Shown: positions 7,096 to 15,163 of the stretch, piece by piece
Layout of the letters: every line of letters starts with the position of its first letter
Numbering within the stretch: position 1 is the first letter of the stretch
Assembly: GCF_037892545.1 (NCBI RefSeq)
Contig: NZ_JBBKBG010000038.1
Location: 1 to 20,467 of the forward strand
DNA: 20,467 nt
Source of the DNA: Pseudogracilibacillus sp037892545
GTDB taxonomy: Bacteria > Bacillota > Bacilli > Bacillales > Amphibacillaceae
Direction: 5' to 3'
Notes under the pieces: generated by a model
Told to the model about the DNA's origin: nothing
What the model saw: only the letters and a program-made list of their open reading frames with translations
Database searches by the model: none
Made by a program: the position numbers and the translations under genes

Positions 7096-8160
7096 ATGCC
7101 GTTCCTTTTTTATATTGTACCAATCCTTTTATTTTTGATCTTCTTTATGATCGAACGACGCACCGTATGGATTGGGTTCTTTTTTCTTATGTTAACTGGT
7201 TATTTATTGACGCTCACGATTGTTTATTTAGAGTTTTTTCACCAAAAAATCGTATTAACAATCGTCGTCATTTTAGTTGCTCTTATTATTTTATTAATTC
7301 CGTTATATGTACTTTCCTTTATTATTGCCTTCATTACGTCTGGTATTCGATTAATAAAACGAGAAGGCCGAAAATTGCATAACTTTTTAAGTCTAACATT
7401 CGGACTCTTTATCATTGCGTGGGTCATTGCAATCAATTTTATTTCTATACCAGAAGAATTGCCGTTTTTATATAGTGTTTCATTCCTTGTATCTACTACT
7501 ATTACGTATATGATGGTAGTAATGATTAGTTTTGCAATCGCTGCTTTACTAAATCAATTTAGAAATCCATGGAAAACATACGATTATATTATCGTACTCG
7601 GCAGTGGTATAATCGGGGATCGTGTTCCACCATTACTAGCAAGTCGTATTGATAAAGGGATCGCATTATTTCATACATTTCACACACAAGACCACCCAGT
7701 AAAATTAATCTTTACAGGTGGGCAAGGTGGAGATGAATTACTACCTGAAGGGGTAGCGATGGCTAAATATGCGCAAGAGAAAGGGATAGAAGAAGCACAT
7801 ATTATTATAGAAGATAAAGCGGTTAACACGTACGAAAACTTATTATTTTCAAAACAACTAATTGACCAAGATTTAGAAAAAGAAAACAAACCCAATAAAC
7901 CTAACATTCTTACCGTCACGAATAACTTCCATGTGTTCCGTTCTTTATTATGGGCAAAAAAAGTGGGAGTACGATGTGACGGCGCAGGGTCTAAAACGAA
8001 ATTTTACTTTTGGATAAATGCCCTCATCCGTGAATTTATCGGTGTATTATACATGCAACGAACATTCCATATTGCTATGTTTATTCTAATCTTCATCACT
8101 GCAATTGTTGTATATATTATGACAAAATTTTATGTTCTACCTTTTAAAATGCCCACATAA
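7096..8160 (+). CDS. YdcF/DUF218-family membrane protein
   Basis: A 354-residue protein. The N-terminal third has about five hydrophobic spans (roughly residues 3-18, 24-43, 51-80, 94-115 and 125-152). A soluble DUF218 domain follows (about 160-320), with DYIIVLGSG near its start, TGGQGGDE in the middle and an E-D-x-A-V-N-T-Y-E-N segment. A last hydrophobic segment lies at about 326-348. DUF218 proteins (YdcF, SanA, ElyC) adopt a Rossmann-like fold and are linked with envelope homeostasis, but the reaction is not settled. AGGAGGG lies about 6 bases before the ATG. The gene stands alone, between the ATPase terminator and a convergent FMN reductase. I see no convincing -35/-10 pair in the 125 bases before it. 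Confidence 0.85.
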   Translation: MPFLFYIVPILLFLIFFMIERRTVWIGFFFLMLTGYLLTLTIVYLEFFHQKIVLTIVVILVALIILLIPLYVLSFIIAFITSGIRLIKREGRKLHNFLSLTFGLFIIAWVIAINFISIPEELPFLYSVSFLVSTTITYMMVVMISFAIAALLNQFRNPWKTYDYIIVLGSGIIGDRVPPLLASRIDKGIALFHTFHTQDHPVKLIFTGGQGGDELLPEGVAMAKYAQEKGIEEAHIIIEDKAVNTYENLLFSKQLIDQDLEKENKPNKPNILTVTNNFHVFRSLLWAKKVGVRCDGAGSKTKFYFWINALIREFIGVLYMQRTFHIAMFILIFITAIVVYIMTKFYVLPFKMPT

Positions 8161-8162
8161 CG

Positions 8163-8211
8163 AAAAACTCGCCGATATTCGTTATATGTGAACGAGTATC
8201 GACGATTTTTT
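8163..8211. terminator. Bidirectional intrinsic terminator
   Basis: A 15-position stem (8169-8183 with 8191-8205; one mismatch and one G-T) and a 7-base loop, with six T on the plus strand (8206-8211) and five T on the minus strand (8163-8167). It lies between the convergent YdcF-family and FMN reductase genes and can serve both. Confidence 0.88.
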
Positions 8212-8222
8212 CATCTTTTATG

Positions 8223-8771
8223 TTAAAATTTTCGCATGAATTTTATAAATGTATCGACAAACCCTTGTAAAAATTGGACGGTACTCTCATTCGTTACATT
8301 TCCGGCATCATCTAAAAATGTTCCAACATTTGATAAATACATTTCAGGTTGCTGCACAACAGGCATGTTTAAAGAAGTTAATGTTTGTCGCAGATGATGG
8401 TTAGCACCGAAAGCCCCTAGTCCTCCTGGTGATTGACTAATAATTCCTGCCGGCTTATTATTCCACACATTGTCAGTTTTTGGACGAGAACCGATATCGA
8501 AAGCATTTTTCAATACAGCCGGAACAGAACGATTATATTCCGGTGTCACAATTAAAAATCCATCAAACGTTTTTACCTTTTCACGAAAAGATTGCACGTC
8601 ACTCGGCACATTATCTTCCTCATCAAAATCTTGATTGTAAAAAGGCAAATGTCCAATCTCAATCAACTCTGTTTCAACATCGTCTGGAAAAAGTGTTGCA
8701 GTAAATAAAGCAATTTTTTTCGAAAAGGATTCTTTACGTAAACTACCAATTAATATTCCAACTTTAGCCAT
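8223..8771 (-). CDS. NADPH-dependent FMN reductase (flavodoxin-like)
   Basis: A 182-residue cytosolic flavoprotein of the NADPH-dependent FMN reductase/azoreductase family. GSLRKESFS (residues 9-17) is the phosphate-binding loop for FMN. TPEYNRSVP (about 75-83) is the second signature, and SPGGLGAFG follows at about 114-122. Family members reduce FMN, quinones, azo dyes or chromate with NAD(P)H; the physiological substrate here cannot be told. A GGAAGG ribosome site lies about 10 bases before the ATG. It is 81 bases downstream of the MDR gene on the same strand with no terminator between, so it may be the last member of the redox-enzyme run 8223-11968. Confidence 0.88.
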   Translation of the reverse strand: MAKVGILIGSLRKESFSKKIALFTATLFPDDVETELIEIGHLPFYNQDFDEEDNVPSDVQSFREKVKTFDGFLIVTPEYNRSVPAVLKNAFDIGSRPKTDNVWNNKPAGIISQSPGGLGAFGANHHLRQTLTSLNMPVVQQPEMYLSNVGTFLDDAGNVTNESTVQFLQGFVDTFIKFMRKF

Positions 8772-8852
8772 ATACGATCGACCTTCCTTTTTATATTAGG
8801 ATGTGTCTTACTTCTTTCATCTATTCCTTTTCTACGCTCTATCTAAACCATA

Positions 8853-9845
8853 TTAATCAAATAATAACATAACTTTTCCTTTATTTACTGAATTAGCTGC
8901 TACATAACGAACCGCTTCCTGAATATCACTTATATGATAAAAACTATTTGGTTTCATGCATCTTAACTGTTCCGTTTTTATATATTGCATTAACAGTTGA
9001 AATATATGTTGCCATTTTTCATCTGAAACAGTGTGATTCCAATGGCGTAAATGAAACAAAGTAGGGTCGACTTTTGTGTTTGTATAAATATCTCTCCAAT
9101 CCACCTGTACCCCTGACAATAAACCTAATGTTAAAAACTTCCCATGTTCCCGGACCGAAAAAGCTAACTCTGTACCAGATTGGCCCCCAACCGAATCAAT
9201 TGCAGCATCTACCCCTTTACCGTTTGTAATTTCCATTATTGTTTCATGTAACGGCTCCATCGAAGTATCGATCACAAGGGATGCACCAAGTTCCAGCAAT
9301 TTCTTCGTATATCGATTGTTTCGTACGACAGCAATATAGGTAAATCCTAATATATTCGCTAACTGGGCAAAAATGCGGCCAATAGCAGAACCAGCTGCAT
9401 TGACAGCAATTATATCTCCCTTTCGTAATCTTAATGTTTCCGTACATATAACGAATGCAGTTACTGGGTTAATATATAATTGTGCTGCAGTATCATCATC
9501 TATAAAAGATGGTACTTCTATGGCATGATGTACAGATGTTTTCACAAATTGTTGCCATGTTCCTTCTCCCCGTAATGGTAAAACGCGTTTTCCAATATAA
9601 TCCTTCTTCACTTCAGACCCAACTTGTTCGACAATACCTACCCCTTCATACCCGGGTATATTCGGTAAAGGAATCCGGTGGGCATAGGACCCTTTCACTG
9701 GAATTAAATCAGACGGGTTAATTGGAGAAGCTATCATCCGAACTAATATATCATGTTTATGTAAAACGGATATTTCTCTTTGTTCGACTTGTAACACCTT
9801 TTCTGGAGGGCCGAATGTATGAAATTGTATACATTTCTGTCGCAA
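8853..9845 (-). CDS. MDR-family zinc-less quinone oxidoreductase/enoyl reductase-like
   Basis: A medium-chain dehydrogenase/reductase. The N-terminal GroES-like fold includes INPSDLIPVKG and IPGYEGVGIVEQVG. The Rossmann domain carries an AAGSAIGR nucleotide loop instead of the GxGxxG of zinc alcohol dehydrogenases. Catalytic and structural zinc cysteines are absent, so it belongs with quinone oxidoreductases or trans-2-enoyl reductases and probably uses NADPH. The frame opens at an ATG at 9899 that overlaps the end of the nitronate monooxygenase gene and has no ribosome site. A TTG at 9845 has GAAGGAAG about 7 bases upstream and gives the usual MRQKCIQF-like N-terminus of about 330 residues, so I prefer it. 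The gene follows the nitronate monooxygenase closely and is probably co-transcribed. Substrate unknown. Confidence 0.85.
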   Translation of the reverse strand: MRQKCIQFHTFGPPEKVLQVEQREISVLHKHDILVRMIASPINPSDLIPVKGSYAHRIPLPNIPGYEGVGIVEQVGSEVKKDYIGKRVLPLRGEGTWQQFVKTSVHHAIEVPSFIDDDTAAQLYINPVTAFVICTETLRLRKGDIIAVNAAGSAIGRIFAQLANILGFTYIAVVRNNRYTKKLLELGASLVIDTSMEPLHETIMEITNGKGVDAAIDSVGGQSGTELAFSVREHGKFLTLGLLSGVQVDWRDIYTNTKVDPTLFHLRHWNHTVSDEKWQHIFQLLMQYIKTEQLRCMKPNSFYHISDIQEAVRYVAANSVNKGKVMLLFD

Positions 9846-9892
9846 TTTGCCACTTCCTTCATTGTTTCGTTTACATATTTGAAACTCTTTGT

Positions 9893-10972
9893 TTACCATG
9901 TATGCAATTTCTGTTGAATAAGATAATCTATTTGCGCCACTATATGGTCCATCATTTTATGGACAGGTTGTCGTTTACTTAAACGTGGACCTTGTCCAGA
10001 CCATAAAGACATCCATTCTGGTCGTTGTTGTTTTGCCGCTTCTTTACGAAGTGGTTGGGTTAACGTATTTTGAATTGGATATTTTGGCAACTCATCTTCA
10101 TATACTTCCATCTTATCGACAAAATCATTACGAATACCTCTTGCTTCCTTTCCACTAAATACTTTCGTAACGACAGATGCATCTTCTGTACTTTGTAAAA
10201 TAGCCTCTTTATGTAACTCATTTGCACCACTTTCCTCACTCGTAACAAACGCTGTTCCCATTTGTACTCCTTCTGCCCCTAAAATGAGCGCCGAAAGGAT
10301 CCCTCGACCATCCATAATCCCGCCAGCTGCAATAACTGGAATCTGAACACGATCTACAACTTGTGGTACTAAAGCAGTCGTTCCAATCATTGCTTCCTTT
10401 GACGAATGAAGAAACGTCCCCCGATGTCCACCAGCCTCACTACCTTGAACTACAACGATATCCATACCAATTGCTTCATTCGCTATCGCTTCCTGTACCG
10501 TCGTTGCTGTTCCAATTAGTACAATATTTTCCTGCTTTAACCTTTGGACAACTTCTTTCGATGGTATTCCAAATGTAAAACTACATACTGGTACCTTTTC
10601 TTCAATAATGACATTTATCTGTTCTTCATATGTAGTGGTTGATGGAGGGTTTACTGCTACTTTCTGTATCTGTAAAGCCTCACGAAAAGGTGCTAAATAT
10701 GTATCTACTTTTTCTATCTCAGCAATATTTACTTCTGGTGTTTCTGGAACGAATACATTAACGCCAAAAGGATTATCCGTTCGCTTTTTTATTTCCCGAA
10801 TATGATCACGAAGTTGTGTAGAAGTCATATATCCTGCCCCAATATTTCCAAGCCCTCCATAATTGGATACAGCAGCAACTAATGTTGGTGTCGTGACACC
10901 ACCTGCCATCCCAGCTTGAATGATTGGATATGTAATATGTAATAAATCTGTTACGCTATTTTCATTCCACAT
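9893..10972 (-). CDS. Nitronate monooxygenase (2-nitropropane dioxygenase family)
   Basis: A 359-residue FMN-dependent TIM-barrel enzyme. The N-terminal IIQAGMAGGVTTPTL and GGLGNIGAGY segments shape the FMN pocket. GSEAGGHRG (about residues 181-189) carries the histidine that is catalytic in class I nitronate monooxygenases, and AAGGIMDGRGI and LGAEGVQMGTAF bind the FMN phosphate. Characterised members oxidise alkyl nitronates such as propionate-3-nitronate; the related FabK enoyl-ACP reductase shares the fold, but the EAGGH motif favours nitronate monooxygenase. A clear AGGAGG lies 10 bases before the ATG. The gene starts 27 bases after the M23 lipoprotein gene and its end overlaps the open frame of the MDR gene, so the three probably form one transcript. 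Confidence 0.9.
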   Translation of the reverse strand: MWNENSVTDLLHITYPIIQAGMAGGVTTPTLVAAVSNYGGLGNIGAGYMTSTQLRDHIREIKKRTDNPFGVNVFVPETPEVNIAEIEKVDTYLAPFREALQIQKVAVNPPSTTTYEEQINVIIEEKVPVCSFTFGIPSKEVVQRLKQENIVLIGTATTVQEAIANEAIGMDIVVVQGSEAGGHRGTFLHSSKEAMIGTTALVPQVVDRVQIPVIAAGGIMDGRGILSALILGAEGVQMGTAFVTSEESGANELHKEAILQSTEDASVVTKVFSGKEARGIRNDFVDKMEVYEDELPKYPIQNTLTQPLRKEAAKQQRPEWMSLWSGQGPRLSKRQPVHKMMDHIVAQIDYLIQQKLHTW

Positions 10973-10999
10973 GTCACTTTCTCCTCCTATTTCGTATGA

Positions 11000-11968
11000 T
11001 TACTTTTTCACAAAATCTCCTTGCTTTATTTCCTCATCTTGTTCAAATGAAATTCGGATACTTTTCGATGTCTCCGGATCACTTGAGTCGGCTACATGAA
11101 AATGAATATGAGGTTCACTGGAGTTTCCAGAATTTCCAACAAGGCCAAGCAAATCACCTTGCTTCACTTTGTCCCCTTCTTTCACCTCAATAGAATCATA
11201 TTTAAAATGTGCTAAATAACTGAACTCATCATTGCCATGATCGATAATAACATAATTTCCTAAAGGCTCTTTATCATTCATTTTTCCAACTGGTTCATTA
11301 TCTTTTATCTCATTTTCTACTTTTACAACTGTTCCATCAGCTGGTGCTATATACTTTTCGCCAAAAGCATAGTAATTTTCATTCATCATCGGGTCACCTT
11401 CATATGTACTTTGTTCCTCCATTTTTACAAAGTCATAAGCATACCGCTGATTTTCATATTCATAATGGTAGTTCACTAATGGATTAGTCCCACCCCAAAA
11501 TACAAACCAAGTGTCCTCAAAAGGCATATTAAATTTAGTTTTCGTATACACTTTATCTGTGTCAGGATAGATGTCAAGTGGCATAATTTGCAATCCTTGT
11601 ACAACATTCTCTTCATCAAATACAGCAATTAATCCTTTTGTGCCCGTGTCATCTGTCCAAACATATTGAACTGCATCATCTCCATACGGCATTTCCGATT
11701 GTAAAACATATGTAGAAATATCTTTATGGAAGTCATCTCCCAAAGTTTTTAATTCTTTTACGGAAACCTCTTTCTGAAACGATTCACTCAATTGTCCATA
11801 TACTTGCTCATAATCGCCTTTTAGAAATGCTTCTACAAATAATTCAGGATCTAATTTTTCCACTTCTTCTTGCTCCTCCTCTTCTACCTTATTATTTGTG
11901 TTGCTACAAGCCGCTAAAATAATTAAAAATATTGCCGTGAATAGTGTAAGTAATAAACCTTTTCTCAA
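11000..11968 (-). CDS. Lipoprotein with DUF3887-like and M23 peptidase-like domains
   Basis: A 322-residue secreted lipoprotein. A signal peptide ends in the lipobox LAAC, lipidated at C21. An acidic linker (29-40) leads to a DUF3887-like domain (about 41-135) and a LytM/M23 domain (about 165-310). M23 enzymes cut peptidoglycan cross-bridges. Of the usual residues, D179, H254 and the HIH pair (H287, H289) are present. The first zinc ligand, a histidine four residues before the Asp, is Arg175, so the domain may bind zinc poorly or act as a non-catalytic wall binder or activator. The start is TTG with a very strong AGGAGG seven bases upstream. It is the first gene of a run with nitronate monooxygenase and the MDR enzyme, a combination with no obvious functional logic. 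Confidence 0.86.
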   Translation of the reverse strand: MRKGLLLTLFTAIFLIILAACSNTNNKVEEEEQEEVEKLDPELFVEAFLKGDYEQVYGQLSESFQKEVSVKELKTLGDDFHKDISTYVLQSEMPYGDDAVQYVWTDDTGTKGLIAVFDEENVVQGLQIMPLDIYPDTDKVYTKTKFNMPFEDTWFVFWGGTNPLVNYHYEYENQRYAYDFVKMEEQSTYEGDPMMNENYYAFGEKYIAPADGTVVKVENEIKDNEPVGKMNDKEPLGNYVIIDHGNDEFSYLAHFKYDSIEVKEGDKVKQGDLLGLVGNSGNSSEPHIHFHVADSSDPETSKSIRISFEQDEEIKQGDFVKK

Positions 11969-12015
11969 TTGTATTCCTCCTTCCGCGTCAAAACATCCTT
12001 GTACAAATTACTTTT

Positions 12016-12024
12016 AGTATATCA
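12016..12024 (-). promoter_or_regulatory. Extended -10 promoter of the M23 lipoprotein operon
   Basis: TGATATACT on the minus strand, an extended -10 (TG-N-TATACT), 48 bases before the TTG start. The -35 region is weak, as often found with extended -10 promoters. Confidence 0.5.
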
Positions 12025-12050
12025 CATGAATTTACACTTCCATCTTCGTA

Positions 12051-12084
12051 AAATAAAAACCTTTCCCAACAACTTGAGAAAGGT
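12051..12084 (-). terminator. Intrinsic terminator after the two-span membrane protein gene
   Basis: An 11-bp stem (12074-12084 with 12059-12069, one G-T pair) and a four-base loop, followed on the minus strand by TTTTATTTT. It lies 50 bases after the stop codon at 12134. Confidence 0.85.
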
Positions 12085-12133
12085 GTGATATGATTGTTGC
12101 CATCTTTATCTAGCTAAACATTTGTATAATCTA

Positions 12134-12775
12134 TCAAATATTGTTATTTTCTATTTGCTTAATATAATCTTCTACTAAATAACCGTACTTATTTTGAGTA
12201 AGATAACGAATGAATTCTACTTTTCTATTTGGGTCTTTCGCATAAGCTTGTTCCTCTTGATAAAATTTGCCCTCGAAAGTCATGTCAGCGAGCTTTCGTA
12301 ATAAAATCTCAGGTGTAAATATTTTAATATTAACTCTTACATACTTTCCATCCACATTCATTTGATCAAGTACTTCTATTTCATTGTATCCTGCTTCCCA
12401 ATCAACAATATTTTCATAATATACTTTTTGGGTCTGTTTTCCCGTTTGTAAAATAAAATATGTATCTGTTTCCTGGTAAGACATATTATGTGCTCTTTTT
12501 ATTATAATCGTAACGGAAATAAATATGACCGACATTACAGTAAATACAGTCCCCATTTCCATTTCGTCCATGATAAAACCTATCATTGCAAAAAACAATG
12601 AAAATATACTAATGAATAATAGAACATTGGCAATAACCCTTTCTAATGTGCCAGGCTTTTGCACATTATTTTCAATTTCCGGTTTATATACCTTATTTCT
12701 TACTGACTGAATCACTATACGGATGATCATAATTATGACAATTGTAATAATAGCTATTAAAATAGTAGGATTCAC
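12134..12775 (-). CDS. Uncharacterised two-span membrane protein
   Basis: A 213-residue protein I do not recognise. It has a hydrophobic N-terminal span (about residues 4-23), a charged stretch, and a second hydrophobic region (about 47-88) that could be two close spans. A hydrophilic C-terminal part of about 125 residues follows, rich in Tyr, Lys and Glu, with no catalytic motif. Because of the first two or three spans, the C-terminal side cannot be placed with certainty. The start is GTG, supported by AAAGGAGA 8 bases upstream. The gene has a terminator on each side, so it is a single-gene unit. Its position beside the sortase locus may be coincidental. Confidence 0.72.
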   Translation of the reverse strand: MNPTILIAIITIVIIMIIRIVIQSVRNKVYKPEIENNVQKPGTLERVIANVLLFISIFSLFFAMIGFIMDEMEMGTVFTVMSVIFISVTIIIKRAHNMSYQETDTYFILQTGKQTQKVYYENIVDWEAGYNEIEVLDQMNVDGKYVRVNIKIFTPEILLRKLADMTFEGKFYQEEQAYAKDPNRKVEFIRYLTQNKYGYLVEDYIKQIENNNI

Positions 12776-12884
12776 TGATGTTATCTCCTTTCAAATATGT
12801 TCGTTAGTTGCGCTTTTTTTACATACTATCATATTTGTTTACTTTTAGTCATACATTATGTAAATATGCTTTTTACCCATAAAC

Positions 12885-12935
12885 AAAAAATGACAAGTTT
12901 GTTACCAGTGATTCAAATTGGAAACAAACTTGTCA
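12885..12935 (-). terminator. Intrinsic terminator after the sortase/surface-protein operon
   Basis: A perfect 13-bp stem (12923-12935 with 12891-12903) closes a 19-base loop and is followed on the minus strand by six T (12885-12890). It lies 74 bases after the stop of the surface-protein gene. Confidence 0.87.
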
Positions 12936-13009
12936 ATCATTAAAAATACTTTAGTTCTGAACATGCTTACCTATAAAATTGATATACTTTTATTCAATTC
13001 TTTTCGCAG

Positions 13010-15160
13010 TTATTGGTTATCAACATTTGGGTGTTCTTCATAAGTTTCAATTTTATTAATTGTTTTAATCTCCCCGTCCACAATTTCAAATACTTTCCAC
13101 ATGTTCCCATCTATATTTGTAGGAACATTGTACGTCTGGATTAAATTATTTCCTTTATATACTTCCACTTTTGCCGAAGATTTTGCTAGATCCTTTTTAT
13201 TACTCTCTGTAATCTGCCATCCAGAATAATTAAACACATTATATTTGTACGTACCATCAGTAATTTGATTTATCACTGTAATAGTTTCTGGACCAAAGGA
13301 AGATACATCATCCCTGTCTAAGTTTACTTCTGTTTCTGCATCTTCATAAACTTTATTGTTCCAATAAATATGGAAGCGTCCACCATCCGCTTTTGGTCCT
13401 GTTAAATGGGAGTCTAAATCACTTGGCTCCTCACCCCAAGTTAATACTATTCGCATTTCCTCTTCTTCTAATTCAGGTGTTATGGTTGCGTTTTGATTTG
13501 GTTTCTCCCTATCTCCAATAGCTACAATATTTTTCGTTGTGGAAACATATCCTTCAGCCGAAAGAAGTAACGTATAGTTACCACCTGGCAATTCAACCGA
13601 ATAATATCCGGCTTCATCTGTTGTAATCGTATCAATTACCTCTCCTGATGAGTTATTTTTACCTTTCACCACACTGATTTCTACATTAGGTACACCTTCA
13701 CCAGTTAATGCATCTGTTATTGTACCTGAAGCCGTTCCCTCTCCAGCATGTTCTTCGGATACTAAATATAAGTTTAAATCAGATGTGGTTGTTTCATCTG
13801 CGGTTATATTTACTGTTTCACTTTCTGCAATATATCCATCTGCAGTCGCTTTAACTACATGTGTACCTACTGAAATATCCGTTTCGTATTCACCATTGCT
13901 ATTTGTTTGAACAGTAATATTCGAACCATCTTCCGCCGTTATTTCTACTGTTGCTCCCTCAATTGTTTCTTCTGTAATAGCATCAAAAACTTGTCCTTTT
14001 AAAGTTCCTTGATATTCTGTAATAGTAACTGTTATCGAAGTAGTAACTTCTTCTCCATTCGCATCATATACAGCCGTTACTGTTATTTCATCTCCAGCTT
14101 CTGCAGCATCCGTTGCATGGACTTCTAATCCTTCGTCACCCACTTTAACTTCAACTTTTTCTGCATCAGAAATATTAAAGCTTAAATGATCATCTTCAAC
14201 AAGCTCTTCTACATCCCCTGAAGTTTTTGTTCCTGTTAATTTAAATGATTCAAATCCACCAGGATTTAACGTAATTTCTGATGGGTCAGCATCAATTTCA
14301 ATAATTTCGTTAGGTACTTCCGCTGTTACCGTTACTTCAAACTCATAGTCTTTTCCTTCCACTTCAACACTATAAGTATGTGATATAGATTGTTCATAAA
14401 CAGCACTTTCTGCATTTGCTTCATTACCGTTTATAATAAATGCAGAAGAAAGAATCAATAGTACTAATGCTGTAAATCCAGTTTTAGCTATTTTCTTTCT
14501 ATATAATCCAACTAAAGCAATTGTGACAAGTACTATAGACGCAATCAATATATAAATATATGTTGCTATCGATGACTCATCACCTGTTTGTGGCTTAGTT
14601 TCATCCACACTACCAGTCACCGCTGCATCTTCTAATAAATCATCATCGTCTTCTGAAGGTATAATGACTACCCCTTCATCCGTTTCCTCTTCAGATGCAT
14701 TGTCCCCTTCTTCAGAATTAGCTTCATCTTCATCAGATTCATTATTATCTTCTTCAGGACTTGCTTCCCCTTCTTCAGATGCATCGTCATCTTCTTCAGG
14801 ATTAGCTTCACCTATTTCAGGTTTAGGTAATACCGTTTTGAACGACACCTCTTCATTTTCTAGTACGTCAATTTGGTCAAATTGCCAAGTAATATTATTT
14901 CCATCTACTGTTAACCCTTCTGTCTCTACCAACTTAAGTTCTTCCGGAAATTCCACATTTACTCGAATGTTTTCCGCCTTATTCGTTTCAGATATATTAC
15001 TTAAGTCAATATTAGACAAAATTGTCTCATCATATTGATAAGTATCTTTATCAACTGTCGTATTCACATCTAGTACATCTAAGCTCGCAGCACTTACGCT
15101 ATTAACGAAAACTAGTAATAAAAATATTACACCTACTACTGAAAATAACTTTTTTCTCAT
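13010..15160 (-). CDS. Sortase-linked surface protein with internal KPQTG sorting signal
   Basis: A 716-residue protein with an unusual order of parts. A signal peptide (1-24, SVSA cleavage) is followed by a DUF11-like beta domain (about 28-112), an acidic Glu/Asp/Ser repeat region (117-162), the sortase-type motif KPQTG (189-193), a membrane span (199-220) and the basic patch RKK (221-223). That is a complete cell-wall sorting signal. The frame does not stop there. A second hydrophobic segment (229-246) ending ANA (248-250) resembles a second signal peptide. Then come a BIG2-like region (about 287-382), two carboxypeptidase-regulatory-like beta domains (about 384-465 and 475-562), and a C-terminal domain (about 570-695) with TWGEEPSDLDSHLTGP resembling DUF2135/YfaP proteins. 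The ATG lies 3 bases after the sortase stop codon, with AAGGATGAG inside the sortase end, so translation is coupled. Anchoring by that sortase is inferred. Confidence 0.85.
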   Translation of the reverse strand: MRKKLFSVVGVIFLLLVFVNSVSAASLDVLDVNTTVDKDTYQYDETILSNIDLSNISETNKAENIRVNVEFPEELKLVETEGLTVDGNNITWQFDQIDVLENEEVSFKTVLPKPEIGEANPEEDDDASEEGEASPEEDNNESDEDEANSEEGDNASEEETDEGVVIIPSEDDDDLLEDAAVTGSVDETKPQTGDESSIATYIYILIASIVLVTIALVGLYRKKIAKTGFTALVLLILSSAFIINGNEANAESAVYEQSISHTYSVEVEGKDYEFEVTVTAEVPNEIIEIDADPSEITLNPGGFESFKLTGTKTSGDVEELVEDDHLSFNISDAEKVEVKVGDEGLEVHATDAAEAGDEITVTAVYDANGEEVTTSITVTITEYQGTLKGQVFDAITEETIEGATVEITAEDGSNITVQTNSNGEYETDISVGTHVVKATADGYIAESETVNITADETTTSDLNLYLVSEEHAGEGTASGTITDALTGEGVPNVEISVVKGKNNSSGEVIDTITTDEAGYYSVELPGGNYTLLLSAEGYVSTTKNIVAIGDREKPNQNATITPELEEEEMRIVLTWGEEPSDLDSHLTGPKADGGRFHIYWNNKVYEDAETEVNLDRDDVSSFGPETITVINQITDGTYKYNVFNYSGWQITESNKKDLAKSSAKVEVYKGNNLIQTYNVPTNIDGNMWKVFEIVDGEIKTINKIETYEEHPNVDNQ
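14411..14596 (-). other. Internal sorting signal plus second signal-peptide-like span
   Basis: Coding DNA for KPQTG (14582-14596), the following membrane span (about 14501-14566), RKK, and the second hydrophobic span ending ANA (14411). Between the two spans there is no stop codon and no ATG, GTG or TTG, so the two halves are read as one frame rather than re-initiated. Confidence 0.75.
14680..14818 (-). repeat. Degenerate tandem repeat coding an acidic linker
   Basis: About three imperfect units of roughly 42-45 bases encode GEANPEEDDDASEE-like, GEASPEEDNNESDED-like and EANSEEGDNASEE-like segments. Such acidic low-complexity linkers are common near the wall-anchor end of surface proteins. 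Slippage here is likely to make repeat number vary among strains. Confidence 0.65.
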
Positions 15161-15163
15161 GCA

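Noticed and set aside
9846..9899. ATG at 9899 as start of the MDR gene
   Set aside because: It overlaps the end of the upstream gene and lacks a ribosome site; TTG at 9845 has one and gives the normal family N-terminus. It cannot be fully excluded.
14480..14500. A sequencing frameshift or lost stop explaining the fused surface protein
   Set aside because: The frame is continuous on both sides with sensible codons, and there is no start codon at the joint for a separate second gene. Raw reads would be needed to exclude a lost stop completely.
14680..14818. CRISPR-like array
   Set aside because: The repeats are degenerate, adjacent without spacers, in coding frame and lack dyad symmetry. No other regularly spaced repeats were seen in the window.
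14664..15038. A 124-codon serine-rich open frame on the plus strand inside the surface-protein gene
   Set aside because: It is the antisense shadow of the acidic repeat (Glu/Asp codons read as Ser on the other strand) and has no ribosome site.
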